Both the position numbers and the translations under genes were made by a program. Source: Lachnospiraceae bacterium FE2018 (GTDB lineage: Bacteria; Bacillota; Clostridia; Lachnospirales; Lachnospiraceae). Taken from it: a stretch of 64,000 nucleotides of DNA. The DNA is taken from assembly GCA_000702845.1 (NCBI GenBank), contig JNKK01000010.1, positions 1-64,000 of the forward strand, given 5' to 3'. A model generated the notes under the pieces. The model ran no database searches. It had not been told where the DNA came from and saw only the letters and a list, made by a program, of their open reading frames with translations. How positions within the stretch are numbered: position 1 is the stretch's first letter; every line of letters begins with the position of its first letter. Positions 33,324 through 42,950 of the stretch are shown here, one piece after another.

Positions 33324-34769
33324 TCAGTATCCAAGCAGCCAGTCATAGAGCTCCTGATACTGGAGTGCGGATGTATTCCAGGAGAAATCCTGTTCCATCG
33401 CACGGTCAACCATCTTGTTCCATTCGCGTTTCTTGTCGTAGTAGATCCGCTCTGCATAACGGATGGTACCGAGCATCTCATGCGCATTATAATTCGCGAA
33501 GGAGAAGCCTGTACCGGTTCCCTCATATTCGTTATACGGCTCAACTGTGTCCTTCAGACCGCCGGTTTCACGAACAATCGGAAGTGTACCGTAGCGCAGG
33601 CTCATCAGCTGGGAGAGTCCGCACGGTTCGAAGAGGGAAGGCATCAGGAATGCATCACAGGAACCATAGATCCTGTGTGACAGTTCCTCTGAATAATAAA
33701 TATTCGCGGATACCTTCTTGTCATATTTCCACGCAAAATGACGGAACATATTTTCATGTTTCGCATCGCCTGTTCCGAGCACCACAATCTGCAGCTCGTC
33801 CTGACACATCTCATCCATCATATACGCGATCAGATCAAAGCCCTTCTGATCCGTCAGACGGGAAACAATACCGATCATCATTTTCTTCGGATCCACTTCA
33901 AGACCAAGCTGCTTCTGCAGGTCTGTCTTGTTTTTCACCTTCTCACGGCGGAATGTCCGTGCATTGTAGTGGTGACCCAGGAACTGATCCGTCTCAGGAT
34001 TATAGTCGTCATAATCAATTCCGTTTACGATACCGCGCAGATCATTTGCGCGTGCGCGCATCAAGCCGTCAAGCCCTTCCCCGTAAAACGGCGTCTTGAT
34101 CTCTTCCGCGTAGGTCCTGCTGACCGTCGTGATAGCATCGGCATAAACCAGTCCGCCTTTCAGATAGCTGGCATCCCGCTGGAACTCCAATTTGTCCGGT
34201 GTGAAATAATAATCCGACAGCCCGGTGATGCTCTTGATGGTATCCATATCCCAGATACCCTGGAATTTCAGGTTGTGAATTGTCATGACGCACTTGATAT
34301 CCCGGAAGAATTCACTGGCGGCAAACCGTTCATGAAGATATACCGGAACAAGTCCTGTCTGCCAGTCATGGCAGTGAATGACGTCCGGACGGAATCCGAC
34401 TGCCGGAAGGATTGAAAGCGCAGCTTTGCTGAAGAATGCAAATTTCTCCAGATCCCATGGCATGCCCGCATACGGTCTGTCACCCGAGAAATGCTCCTCG
34501 TTGTCAATAAAGTAGAAAGTGACACCGTCCTGCACCAGCGAGAAAATACCGACATACTGCTGCCGCCAGTTCAGATCCATGTAGAAATTCGTGATATACT
34601 GCATCTTATCCTTATACTTTTCGGCAATGGCAGTATATTTCGGCATCACGACTCTGACGTCAAAGTACTCTTTGTCAAAACATTTCGGCAACGATCCCGC
34701 AACGTCTGCAAGGCCGCCTGTCTTCAAAAACGGAACACATTCCGACGCAACAAACAGGATATTTTTCAT
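33324..34769 (-). CDS. glgA: Glycogen (starch) synthase, ADP-glucose type
   Basis: GlgA extends alpha-1,4-glucan from ADP-glucose (GT5 family). The 481-residue protein begins NILFVASECVPFLKTGGLADV, containing the KTGGL substrate loop, and has the C-terminal Rossmann domain with GIVSRLTDQKGFDLI and the catalytic segment MPSLFEPCGLSQLMSLRYGT. Normal length. No other glg genes are close; ptsI lies upstream by 32 bases and could be co-transcribed, which would join sugar uptake to storage, though that is inference. Confidence 0.95.
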   Translation of the reverse strand: MKNILFVASECVPFLKTGGLADVAGSLPKCFDKEYFDVRVVMPKYTAIAEKYKDKMQYITNFYMDLNWRQQYVGIFSLVQDGVTFYFIDNEEHFSGDRPYAGMPWDLEKFAFFSKAALSILPAVGFRPDVIHCHDWQTGLVPVYLHERFAASEFFRDIKCVMTIHNLKFQGIWDMDTIKSITGLSDYYFTPDKLEFQRDASYLKGGLVYADAITTVSRTYAEEIKTPFYGEGLDGLMRARANDLRGIVNGIDYDDYNPETDQFLGHHYNARTFRREKVKNKTDLQKQLGLEVDPKKMMIGIVSRLTDQKGFDLIAYMMDEMCQDELQIVVLGTGDAKHENMFRHFAWKYDKKVSANIYYSEELSHRIYGSCDAFLMPSLFEPCGLSQLMSLRYGTLPIVRETGGLKDTVEPYNEYEGTGTGFSFANYNAHEMLGTIRYAERIYYDKKREWNKMVDRAMEQDFSWNTSALQYQELYDWLLGY

Positions 34770-34801
34770 CTTGTTTCCTCCTCAGTTACCTCATTTTCTA
34801 G

Positions 34802-36424
34802 TCAGTCACATTTTGCCACGCTGCTTCTGATCTGATTTCTGACCGGAAGAATCATGGACGGAGATACAGACAGCTCATCTATGCCCATCTGCAGGAAACG
34901 CTCTGTCAGCTCTGTATCCGCGCCAAGTTCACCGCAGATACCAACCCAGCAGTCGTGCTTATGACCGTTGATCACAACTTGCTCGATCAGACGGAGAATT
35001 GCCTCATGATGCGGATTGTAGAAGCTTTCCAGTTTTGCATTCTGACGGTCCATCGCCAGCGTGTACTGTGTCAGGTCATTGGTTCCGATACTGAAGAAAT
35101 CAACTTCCTGTGCCAGGAGATCACTGATCACTGCCGCAGCCGGCGTCTCAATCATGATACCTTCTTCTACCTCGCCGATCGGAATGCCGTCTTTCTTCAG
35201 CCCCTCGCGGACGCGCGCGGATATTTCCTTAATTGTCTTTACTTCTTCGACAGAGGTGATCATCGGATACATGATCGATACTGTTCCGTATGCGCTTGCC
35301 CGGTAGATTGCGCGGAGCTGTGCCTCGAAAATATCCGTATCGGTCAGGCAGATACGAATGGCGCGGAATCCGAGTGCCGGGTTTTCTTCTTTTTCCAGGC
35401 CGAGATAATCCGCCTGTTTATCCGCACCGATATCCAGTGTACGAATAATGACTTTTTTGCCTGCCATCGTCTCTGCGACCTGACGATATACCTGGAACTG
35501 CTCTTCTTCTGTCGGCAGATTATCACGTCCCAGATAAATAAACTCGCTCCGGAAGAGACCGATTCCGCCGCCGTCGTTTGAAAGAACAGAACCGACATCG
35601 CCCAGGCTTCCGATATTTGCATACAGATTGATGGTCTTTCCGTCCAGGGATGTATTCGGTTTGCCCTTCAGCTCCTGCAGAAGCCGTTTTGCTTCTTCAT
35701 CCTTCTTACGGATGGCTTCTTTTTCTTTCAGCGTATCTGCATCGGGCTCCAGAATAAAGCAGCCGCTGTGCGCGTCTACAATCGCCTGTTTTCCATCCCA
35801 GGAAGGATCCACCGGAACACCGATCAGTGCAGGAATGTTCATTGTACGCGCAAGAATTGCGGTATGTGAATTGGATGAACCCTTCTCTGTTACAAATGCC
35901 AGAACCTTATCCTTGTCCAGCTGAACCGTCTGGCTCGGAAGCAGATCATCTGCGACAATGATGACCGGCTCGTCAAAGCTGGCCGCATCTGACTTTCCGA
36001 GAAGGACATTGACGACACGCTCGGAAATATCTTTCATATCAGCGGCACGTGCGCGGAAGTAATCATCTTCCATCTCGGCAAACATCTTCGAGAAATTCTC
36101 TCCTGCAACAGCAGTCGCATATTCTGCATTCACCATCTGTGTCTCGATGGCATTTATAACCGCGTCGCTGAAGTCCTCGTCATCAAGCAGCATGGCATGC
36201 ACTTCGAAGATTGCAGCATTCTCCTCGCCGACCTTAACAACTGCATCGTCATGCAGCTTGTTCAGTTCTTCGATTGCTTTCTCCTTCGCGTCCTCAAAAC
36301 GCTTAACCTCAGCTGCGGCGTCAGTAATGGCGGTGCGTGTTACGGTTTCCTCCTTTGCTCCATAGAACAGGACGTTTCCGATCGCAATTCCCTTAAAAAT
36401 GGCTTTCCCTTCGAATAATTTCAT
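34802..36424 (-). CDS. ptsI: PTS enzyme I (phosphoenolpyruvate-protein phosphotransferase)
   Basis: Enzyme I takes phosphate from PEP and passes it to HPr for sugar uptake. I start it at MKLFEGKAIFKGIAIGNVL (36424); the longer frame contains only leader. The 540 residues hold the HPr-binding helical domain, the phospho-histidine in GSSNSHTAILARTMNIPA, the PEP-binding barrel with GLFRSEFIYL and the C-terminal catalytic Cys in WVGICGELG. Its consensus promoter is at 36485-36513. ptsH is not next to it, unlike the common ptsHI arrangement. Confidence 0.96.
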   Translation of the reverse strand: MKLFEGKAIFKGIAIGNVLFYGAKEETVTRTAITDAAAEVKRFEDAKEKAIEELNKLHDDAVVKVGEENAAIFEVHAMLLDDEDFSDAVINAIETQMVNAEYATAVAGENFSKMFAEMEDDYFRARAADMKDISERVVNVLLGKSDAASFDEPVIIVADDLLPSQTVQLDKDKVLAFVTEKGSSNSHTAILARTMNIPALIGVPVDPSWDGKQAIVDAHSGCFILEPDADTLKEKEAIRKKDEEAKRLLQELKGKPNTSLDGKTINLYANIGSLGDVGSVLSNDGGGIGLFRSEFIYLGRDNLPTEEEQFQVYRQVAETMAGKKVIIRTLDIGADKQADYLGLEKEENPALGFRAIRICLTDTDIFEAQLRAIYRASAYGTVSIMYPMITSVEEVKTIKEISARVREGLKKDGIPIGEVEEGIMIETPAAAVISDLLAQEVDFFSIGTNDLTQYTLAMDRQNAKLESFYNPHHEAILRLIEQVVINGHKHDCWVGICGELGADTELTERFLQMGIDELSVSPSMILPVRNQIRSSVAKCD

Positions 36425-36484
36425 ATCAAATGCTGCATCCTTTCTCCAACAATGACAATCAATATGGTAATCCTTAACAAGTAT

Positions 36485-36513
36485 ATTATATTCCAGCGGC
36501 GAGCATTTGTAAA
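36485..36513 (-). promoter_or_regulatory. ptsI promoter
   Basis: On the minus strand TTTACA (36508-36513) and consensus TATAAT (36485-36490) are 17 bases apart, about 60 bases before ptsI. Confidence 0.8.
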
Positions 36514-36590
36514 TAAATACCATAAACGTTTCGGATGGTTTCGTGTATGATGTAACTATATTGAATCCATCATATTTACAAGATGTCTGC

Positions 36591-36646
36591 ATGCAGAATT
36601 CCATCGCAGGCGATCTCCGGACTGCCTGCTCATGGAATGTCTGCAT
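36591..36646 (+). promoter_or_regulatory. Extended two-part hairpin in the uvrB leader
   Basis: ATGCAGAATTCCAT (36591-36604) pairs with ATGGAATGTCTGCAT (36632-36646) around an inner stem GCAGGC (36606-36611) / GCCTGC (36624-36629). The structure ends about 15 bases before the uvrB ribosome binding site and has no U-tract, so it looks like a leader element and not a terminator. Confidence 0.6.
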
Positions 36647-36673
36647 GTTCTGTAAAAATCAGGAGATTTGAGA

Positions 36674-38653
36674 ATGCCGGATTTTAAGTTACATGCGGAG
36701 TATCAGCCGACAGGGGATCAGCCGCAGGCGATTGAGAAACTTGTCGAAGGGTTTCGCGCGGGAAATCAGTTTCAGACACTGCTCGGTTCAACCGGCTCCG
36801 GAAAGACATTCACGATGGCCAACGTAATTGAGCAGCTGCAGATGCCGACGCTGGTGATCGCTCATAATAAAACACTCGCCGCACAGCTTTACAGTGAGTT
36901 TAAGGAATTCTTCCCGGAAAACGCCGTGGAGTATTTCGTCTCCTATTACGATTACTATCAGCCGGAGGCATACGTGCCTTCTTCCGATACGTACATTGCA
37001 AAAGACTCCTCACGAAATGAAGACATCGATAAACTGCGGCTTGCAGCCACATCTGCGCTGATCGAGCGGCGGGATGTCATCGTGGTTTCAAGCGTATCCT
37101 GTATCTACGGTCTCGGCAGCCCGAAGGATTATGAATATATGATCATCCCGCTGCGTGAAGGGATGCAGAAGGACCGTGATGATCTGATTCATGAACTGAT
37201 TGATATTCAGTATGAGCGCAATGAAATAGACTTTCACCGCGGCACATTCCGCGTGCACGGCGATACCGTCGAAATCGTTCCGGCAAACGAAAGTGATATC
37301 GCGATCCGCGTGGAATTTTTCGGAGACGAGATTGACCGACTCTCCGAGATCAGCCTGCTGACAGGCGAAATTACCAGGGATCTGAAGTTCATCCATATTC
37401 CGCCCGCATCTCACTATGTAATGCCTGCGGAGACCATCCTACGCGCGACGAAGGCCATCGAGGAAGAGCTCGCTGAGCGGATTCAGTTTTTCAAGCAAAA
37501 CGACCGCCTTCTGGAGGCACAGCGGATTGAGGAGCGCACAAACTTCGACGTTGAGATGCTGCGTGAAACCGGCGTATGCTCCGGCATCGAAAACTACTCC
37601 CGGCATCTGTCAGGACTGGAACCCGGACAGCCGCCCTATACACTGATGGATTTCTTCCCGGAAGATTTTCTGCTGATTATCGACGAATCACACAAAACGG
37701 TCCCGCAGATCGGCGCTATGTACCGCGGGGACCGCTCCCGCAAGACAACACTTGTGGATTACGGCTTCCGGCTTCCTTCCGCGCTTGACAACCGTCCGCT
37801 GCAGTTTCAGGAATTCGAGGCGAAGATCAATCAGCTGCTTTTTGTTTCTGCCACGCCGTCTGACTATGAAGCGGATCACGAACTGCTGCGCGCCGAGCAG
37901 ATTATCCGGCCGACCGGCCTTCTGGATCCGAAAGTGGAAGTACGCCCTGTCGAAGGACAGATCGATGACCTGATCGGTGAAATCCGGAAGGAAACAGAAA
38001 AACACAATAAGGTACTGGTCACAACACTGACCAAACGGATGGCTGAGGATCTGACGGATTATATGAAAGAAGCAGGTATCCGCGTGGAATACCTGCATTC
38101 TGATATCGATGCGCTGGAACGCACCGGAATCATCCGGAACATGCGTCTGGATGTCTTTGATGTACTTGTCGGAATCAACCTGCTCAGAGAGGGTCTGGAT
38201 ATCCCGGAAATCACACTCGTGGCTATCCTGGATGCTGACAAAGAAGGATTCCTTCGCTCAGAGACCTCTCTGATCCAGACCATCGGACGTGCTGCCCGGA
38301 ATGCCGAGGGTCATGTCATTATGTACGCAGACACCATGACGGATTCCATGAAGGGTGCCATCCGTGAGACAGAACGGCGCCGCGCCGTCCAGGAAGCTTA
38401 TAACAAAGAACACGGCATTACACCGACGACCATCCAGAAAGGCGTCCGCGATCTGATCACCATCTCCAAGGAGGTCGCCCGTACCGAGGCACGCTTTGAA
38501 AAAGATCCGGAATCCATGTCCCGGAAGGAACTGGAGAAGCTGATCGCAAAAGTCGAAAAGCAGATGCGCGCCGCCGCCGCAGAACTCAATTTCGAGATGG
38601 CGGCAGAGCTGCGTGACCGGATGATGGAACTGAAGAAGGCACTGCATGGATGA
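36674..38653 (+). CDS. uvrB: Excinuclease ABC subunit B
   Basis: UvrB verifies DNA damage in nucleotide excision repair and recruits UvrC. The AUG at 36674 has AGGAG eight bases upstream; a UUG two codons earlier is less likely. The 659-residue protein has Walker [11 protein letters not shown], the beta-hairpin segment [40 protein letters not shown], the C-terminal helicase motifs ([23 protein letters not shown]) and a C-terminal UVR coiled coil for UvrC. uvrA and uvrC are not nearby. No convincing LexA box is seen upstream. Confidence 0.97.
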   Translation: MPDFKLHAEYQPTGDQPQAIEKLVEGFRAGNQFQTLLGSTGSGKTFTMANVIEQLQMPTLVIAHNKTLAAQLYSEFKEFFPENAVEYFVSYYDYYQPEAYVPSSDTYIAKDSSRNEDIDKLRLAATSALIERRDVIVVSSVSCIYGLGSPKDYEYMIIPLREGMQKDRDDLIHELIDIQYERNEIDFHRGTFRVHGDTVEIVPANESDIAIRVEFFGDEIDRLSEISLLTGEITRDLKFIHIPPASHYVMPAETILRATKAIEEELAERIQFFKQNDRLLEAQRIEERTNFDVEMLRETGVCSGIENYSRHLSGLEPGQPPYTLMDFFPEDFLLIIDESHKTVPQIGAMYRGDRSRKTTLVDYGFRLPSALDNRPLQFQEFEAKINQLLFVSATPSDYEADHELLRAEQIIRPTGLLDPKVEVRPVEGQIDDLIGEIRKETEKHNKVLVTTLTKRMAEDLTDYMKEAGIRVEYLHSDIDALERTGIIRNMRLDVFDVLVGINLLREGLDIPEITLVAILDADKEGFLRSETSLIQTIGRAARNAEGHVIMYADTMTDSMKGAIRETERRRAVQEAYNKEHGITPTTIQKGVRDLITISKEVARTEARFEKDPESMSRKELEKLIAKVEKQMRAAAAELNFEMAAELRDRMMELKKALHG

Positions 38654-38729
38654 GTTTCATTAAGAGCTCAGCCGGCAGCCAGATGATTTCAGCACCTGCT
38701 CAGTCAGAAAGCCGCTGAACCACAATAAA

Positions 38730-38795
38730 AGAAGCTGTATGCATGCGGCCGGTTTGTCAGAAGGACAACTCACAGCCCGCATGCTGACAGCTTCT
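38730..38795. terminator. Long hairpin between convergent uvrB and ctpA
   Basis: AGAAGCTGT (38730-38738) pairs with ACAGCTTCT (38787-38795) and GCATGCGG (38741-38748) with CCGCATGC (38777-38784), plus an inner GTTTGTC/GACAAC stem. On the minus strand the stem is followed by TTTTATTG, so it probably ends ctpA; on the plus strand the tail is less U-rich. Confidence 0.6.
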
Positions 38796-38871
38796 ATCTT
38801 TGTGCGTTTCATCTGGCTTCTCTTCCAATTCGCCTGTGCATGAAATGTATCTGGCTGCCGTCCGGGATTAT

Positions 38872-40050
38872 TCACTGCAGTGCCTTCAGCGCGGCCTCCA
38901 GCTGCGGATCTCCGGTTTCACCTTCCGCAGCTGCTTCCACGATGACATCCGGTGTGATACCCTTCTCGTGAATATCATTTCCCTTCGGGGTATAATAATG
39001 CGTCACCGTCAGCTGAATGACTGATCCGTCCCCGAGATGAAATACGTTCTGCACAATCCCTTTTCCGAACGTTTTCGTCCCGATCACGGTTCCGATCCCG
39101 TAATCCTGAATGGCCCCTGTCAGGATTTCCGCGGCGCTGGCCGTGTTTCCATCTACCAGAACCACGAGCGGCAGATCAAAATCTTCCGCGCCTTTTCCGT
39201 TATGATCCCTCCGGTTCCCGCCGCGGTCTTCTTCGTAAACAATTACGCCTTCCGGCAGAATGGTTTCCGCAATGCTGCACGCACTTTCCACGAGACCGCC
39301 CCCGTTTCCGCGCAGATCCAGTATCATTTTCTTCATTCCCTGTTTTTTCAGTTCCTGAAACACCTGACTGTACTGCTCTTTGGTCACGCCCGCAAAACGA
39401 CTGATATGAATCATTCCGATCCCGTCATCCGGCATTTCACCGGTAACCGTGACTGACTCGACTTTACCGGGCGTCACATTGACTGTTACAGGATCTTTCT
39501 CTCCTTTTCTGGCAATCGTAACCTGTATTTCCTTCCCTTCGTTTTCACGGATCAGGTCCACAACCTGGCTGGCTGTCATACCTTCCACATCCCGGTCTGC
39601 CAGATTGATCAGGACATCTTCTGCTTTCAGCCCGGCCTGATCAGCGGGAGAATCCGCCTGTACTTCCATAATCACAATCGACCCGTCCGACGCCTGCTGC
39701 GCAATGGTAATGCCGATCCCGGTATATTCGCCTGCGCGCTGATTCTTCAGTTCCCTGTACTGCTCTTCTGTATAATACCTGGAATATGGATCTCCAAGTC
39801 CGGCAATCAGCCCGGTATACATCATATCTGTCTGTGTCCGGTCATCTTTCTCGCCGAGGTAATAGCGGTCAATCACCCGCTCGATCTGTTTTGTCTTTTT
39901 AAACGCCCGGATCGAATCCGGCTTCGAAGGGCCGAACCAGTCCGGAATCAGCATATACGCAAAATAAAGCAGTGCGGCTGCCAGTATCGCGACAGCCGCA
40001 CCACCGATAAACCACCTGACTTTTTCACTTTTTGTTGTCCGGTTATCCAA
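38872..40050 (-). CDS. C-terminal processing peptidase (S41 family), membrane-anchored
   Basis: A 392-residue CtpA-type serine protease acting outside the membrane. It has an N-terminal transmembrane anchor (VRWFIGGAAVAILAAALLYF, residues about 12-35), a PDZ domain (about 95-185, with GIGITIAQQASDGSIVI and DSPADQAGLKAEDVLI) and the S41 core with Ser in DGNTASAAEILTGAIQD and Lys in GTKTFGKGIVQNVF, the Ser-Lys dyad. It lies 5 bases after ftsX, so it should work with the FtsEX complex in cell-wall growth or division. The peptidoglycan hydrolase gene often found in this position is absent. Confidence 0.93.
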   Translation of the reverse strand: MDNRTTKSEKVRWFIGGAAVAILAAALLYFAYMLIPDWFGPSKPDSIRAFKKTKQIERVIDRYYLGEKDDRTQTDMMYTGLIAGLGDPYSRYYTEEQYRELKNQRAGEYTGIGITIAQQASDGSIVIMEVQADSPADQAGLKAEDVLINLADRDVEGMTASQVVDLIRENEGKEIQVTIARKGEKDPVTVNVTPGKVESVTVTGEMPDDGIGMIHISRFAGVTKEQYSQVFQELKKQGMKKMILDLRGNGGGLVESACSIAETILPEGVIVYEEDRGGNRRDHNGKGAEDFDLPLVVLVDGNTASAAEILTGAIQDYGIGTVIGTKTFGKGIVQNVFHLGDGSVIQLTVTHYYTPKGNDIHEKGITPDVIVEAAAEGETGDPQLEAALKALQ

Positions 40051-40055
40051 AATCC

Positions 40056-40982
40056 TTACACCTTCAAATGTTTGCGGATTGTTACCATACTTCCGATCAG
40101 ACCGATTACCAGCGCAAGTACGAGGCTGATAGGCAGCAGCAGTTTAAATACCTGATTGACACTCAGAAGACCGTGCATGAAATCGCCGAGAATCGTAAAC
40201 TTGCTAAGAACATACTGGATCGCCTTGTTATACAGGAAGTACCAGATCGCAAGCGGAATCGCAGCTCCGATCAGACCGACGATAATACCTTCCAGAACGA
40301 AGGGCAGCCTGATAAAGCCGTTCGTCGCACCAATCAGTTTCATAATACCAATCTCTTCTTTACGCACGGATATACCGACCGATACAGTATTGCTGATCAG
40401 GAAAACCGAGACTGCGAGCAGAATCAAAATTATGACCATAGAGACAATCGCAATCAGACGATTGAGCGAAGAAAGTGTTTTCGTCGCCTGCTGCGACTGA
40501 TTTACACTCCGGACGCCCTCCAGCCCCTGAATATAATTGACCAGCTCTTCCTGCTGCTCGATTTTGTTGACGAATACTTCATAATGTGCGGAGTTTGCCA
40601 GCGGGTTATCCTGATTGTCACGGAATCCTTCCGCGGCATCCTCATGTCCCTCAAAATAATCTGCCGAGAATTTCTCCCATGCCTCATCCGCCGAAATATA
40701 CGTGCAGCTCTTAACCGTATTCTGTCCCTTGATCTGCTCGCCGATCCGGTTGATTGACGCCTGGTCAAGACCCTCGTCAAAGAATACGGTAATGCCGACG
40801 TTCGTCTCAACATTCCGAAGCACATAGGTGATATTCAGAATAATCGAAAAGAACAGGCTGAAAATAAAAATGGTCGCTGCCATCGTCGCAATCGACGCCG
40901 CAGAAAACATTTTGTTTCTGCCGATATTCTTGATACCCTGTCTGGCACTATAGCCGACCGTACTAATCCTCAATGTAAACAC
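40056..40982 (-). CDS. ftsX: Cell division protein FtsX
   Basis: FtsX is the membrane part of the FtsEX transporter-like complex that activates cell-wall hydrolases. The 308-residue protein has a cytosolic N-terminus ([20 protein letters not shown]), a first membrane helix (about 25-45), an extracellular domain of about 120 residues ([17 protein letters not shown] onward) and three C-terminal helices typical of FtsX/MacB-like permeases. It overlaps ftsE by 20 bases. Confidence 0.96.
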   Translation of the reverse strand: MFTLRISTVGYSARQGIKNIGRNKMFSAASIATMAATIFIFSLFFSIILNITYVLRNVETNVGITVFFDEGLDQASINRIGEQIKGQNTVKSCTYISADEAWEKFSADYFEGHEDAAEGFRDNQDNPLANSAHYEVFVNKIEQQEELVNYIQGLEGVRSVNQSQQATKTLSSLNRLIAIVSMVIILILLAVSVFLISNTVSVGISVRKEEIGIMKLIGATNGFIRLPFVLEGIIVGLIGAAIPLAIWYFLYNKAIQYVLSKFTILGDFMHGLLSVNQVFKLLLPISLVLALVIGLIGSMVTIRKHLKV

Positions 40983-41649
40983 CTTCCTTCTCGTCGCTGG
41001 TAATCACGCCCTTGCGTAGACGGATCACGCGCTTTTTCATGGTGTTGACGATCTCCTTGTTATGTGTGACGACAAGGACCGTCGTTCCCCGCGCGTTGAT
41101 CTCTTCCAGCAGCTTCATGATCTCCTGGGAGTTTTTCGGGTCCAGGTTTCCTGTCGGCTCATCGGCCAGCAGAATCGCCGGTCTGTTCACGAGTGCCCGC
41201 GCGAGCGCAACACGCTGCTGCTCACCACCGGAGAGCTGCTTCGGACGGGAACGGTATTTGTCCGCAAGACCGACCAGTGTCAGCACTTCCGGAACGTTCT
41301 TTTTGATTACACGGTTCGGTTTTTCGATGACACGCTGCGCAAACGCGACATTCTCAAAGATATTCCGGTCACGCAGGAGACGAAAATCCTGGAAAACGAC
41401 GCCGACGCCGCGTCTGTATTTCGGCACTTTTCTGCGCCGCATCTTGGTGAGTTCGCTGCCATTTACAACGATGGAACCGGATGTGGCCTCGATCTCCTTC
41501 AGCAGGAGCCGCACCAGTGTTGTTTTACCGGATCCGCTGTTGCCGACAACGAAAACGAATTCCCCTTTGTCAATGTGTAATGATACATTGTCAAGTGCCG
41601 GCCTGCGGCTCTTGTCATAGTACTTACTGACATTCGTTAACGTAATCAT
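40963..41649 (-). CDS. ftsE: Cell division ATP-binding protein FtsE
   Basis: The 228-residue ABC ATPase has Walker [15 protein letters not shown]-loop VFQDFRLL, signature [15 protein letters not shown] and Walker [15 protein letters not shown]. With FtsX it forms the FtsEX complex at the septum. The N-terminus [17 protein letters not shown] is FtsE-like. It heads ftsE-ftsX-ctpA, 43 bases after the regulator gene. Confidence 0.97.
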   Translation of the reverse strand: MITLTNVSKYYDKSRRPALDNVSLHIDKGEFVFVVGNSGSGKTTLVRLLLKEIEATSGSIVVNGSELTKMRRRKVPKYRRGVGVVFQDFRLLRDRNIFENVAFAQRVIEKPNRVIKKNVPEVLTLVGLADKYRSRPKQLSGGEQQRVALARALVNRPAILLADEPTGNLDPKNSQEIMKLLEEINARGTTVLVVTHNKEIVNTMKKRVIRLRKGVITSDEKEGVYIED

Positions 41650-41692
41650 GGTGATCCTCCCCGAAACCCCTTCTGTCTCATTCTTTCTGTCT

Positions 41693-42781
41693 TCAGTAAT
41701 CCAGTGTTTCCATGTACTTCATGTACTTGACAACCATCAGCGCGATCTTAAAGGTAATTGCATCTTCAAATACCCGAAGATCCAGACCGGTACTCTTCTG
41801 CAGCTTATCCAGTCTGTAGACAAGTGTATTTCTGTGAATGTACAGCTGACGGGAAGTCTCCGAAACATTCAGATTGTTTTCAAAGAATTTATTGATTGTC
41901 GTAAGGGTTTCTTCATCAAATTCATCGGGTGACTTGCTGGCAAATATTTCTTTGATAAACATTTTGCACAGCGGAATCGGAAGCTGATAAATTAATCTCC
42001 CGATACCCAGAGAACTATACGCTATAATATCGCGTTTGTCAAAGAAAATCTTCCCGACATCCAGTGCCATGCGGGCTTCTTTGTAGGATCTGGATACTTC
42101 TTTCAGTTCCGTTACGATGGTGCCGTAGGCCACGTGGACGTCGCCTCCGGCGTCACGGCCGGCCGCATCAAGGATCTGTGCGGCAATCCGTTCCGTTTCC
42201 TTATATGAACCCGTTTCTTCCAGTTCTTTTACGACAATAATGCTTTTCTCATCAATCGCAGTAATAAAATCATTTGCACGATTTCCCAGAAGCATGCGGA
42301 CGTTATCAACCGTACCCTGATTCTTCTCCGTCCCGCTTTCGAGAATAAATACCACGCGCTTTGAATTTGCATTAATATGCAGTTTTTTCGCGCGGTTATA
42401 AATATCGACGAGAAGAAGATTGTCCAGAAGCAGATTTTTAATGAAATTATCTTTGTCAAACCGCTCTTTATAGGCTGTCAGAAGACTCTGCAGCTGGAAG
42501 GCCGCCATTTTGCCCGGCAGCAGATTCTCCTCGTCCCCGCCCCTGACAATCAGGACATACTCCAGCTGAAGTTCATCATATACTTTAAAGAACTGATATT
42601 CACGAATTGTCTGCGTGTCTGCCTGCGATTGCGCAAAACTCAGAAGTTCAGATTTATTGATTTCAAGATTCTGGAAGGTTGAAACCAGTGCTTTTCCCTC
42701 TCCGTCTGAAATGGCAAAATCCAGTTTCGTGATATTTTTTAATCCATCAATGGTATTCTGTAAAACCTGATTTGAAATCAT
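41693..42781 (-). CDS. CdaR/PucR-type transcriptional regulator
   Basis: The 362-residue protein has a variable N-terminal sensor region (about 1-130), a middle GGDEF-like/CdaR domain (VHVAYGTIVTELKEVSRSYKEA) and a C-terminal PucR-type helix-turn-helix (NLNVSETSRQLYIHRNTLVYRLDKLQ). Regulators of this class respond to purine or sugar-acid metabolites in other bacteria; the ligand here is unknown. I start at the first AUG (42781); the frame extends to a UUG at 42814 without a better binding site. It may be co-transcribed with ftsEX, 43 bases downstream, but a functional link is not evident. Confidence 0.85.
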   Translation of the reverse strand: MISNQVLQNTIDGLKNITKLDFAISDGEGKALVSTFQNLEINKSELLSFAQSQADTQTIREYQFFKVYDELQLEYVLIVRGGDEENLLPGKMAAFQLQSLLTAYKERFDKDNFIKNLLLDNLLLVDIYNRAKKLHINANSKRVVFILESGTEKNQGTVDNVRMLLGNRANDFITAIDEKSIIVVKELEETGSYKETERIAAQILDAAGRDAGGDVHVAYGTIVTELKEVSRSYKEARMALDVGKIFFDKRDIIAYSSLGIGRLIYQLPIPLCKMFIKEIFASKSPDEFDEETLTTINKFFENNLNVSETSRQLYIHRNTLVYRLDKLQKSTGLDLRVFEDAITFKIALMVVKYMKYMETLDY

Positions 42782-42911
42782 CTTTCTGCCATCCCCCCAT
42801 ATACGATCTCTCAATACGCTGTTTAATCCAGTTTAATACAAAATGCACAAAAATGGAAGTGAAATTTCTGGTATTTTCACAAAAACGGAGATTTACTTCT
42901 GTTTATATCAA

Positions 42912-42944
42912 CAAAAAAAGAGCTGCAGCAACACAGCCCTTTTG
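42912..42944 (-). terminator. Terminator after the TagA-like gene
   Basis: In the minus direction AAAGGGCTG, an 8-base loop and CAGCTCTTT are followed by TTTTG. It ends the dgk-glnN-tagA-like transcript. Confidence 0.8.
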
Positions 42945-42950
42945 TCTGAT

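Noticed and set aside
36500-36513. CGAGCATTTGTAAA resembling a LexA box between ptsI and uvrB
   Set aside because: Only about 10 of 14 positions fit, the right half-site is lost, and the sequence is explained by the -35 box of the ptsI promoter.
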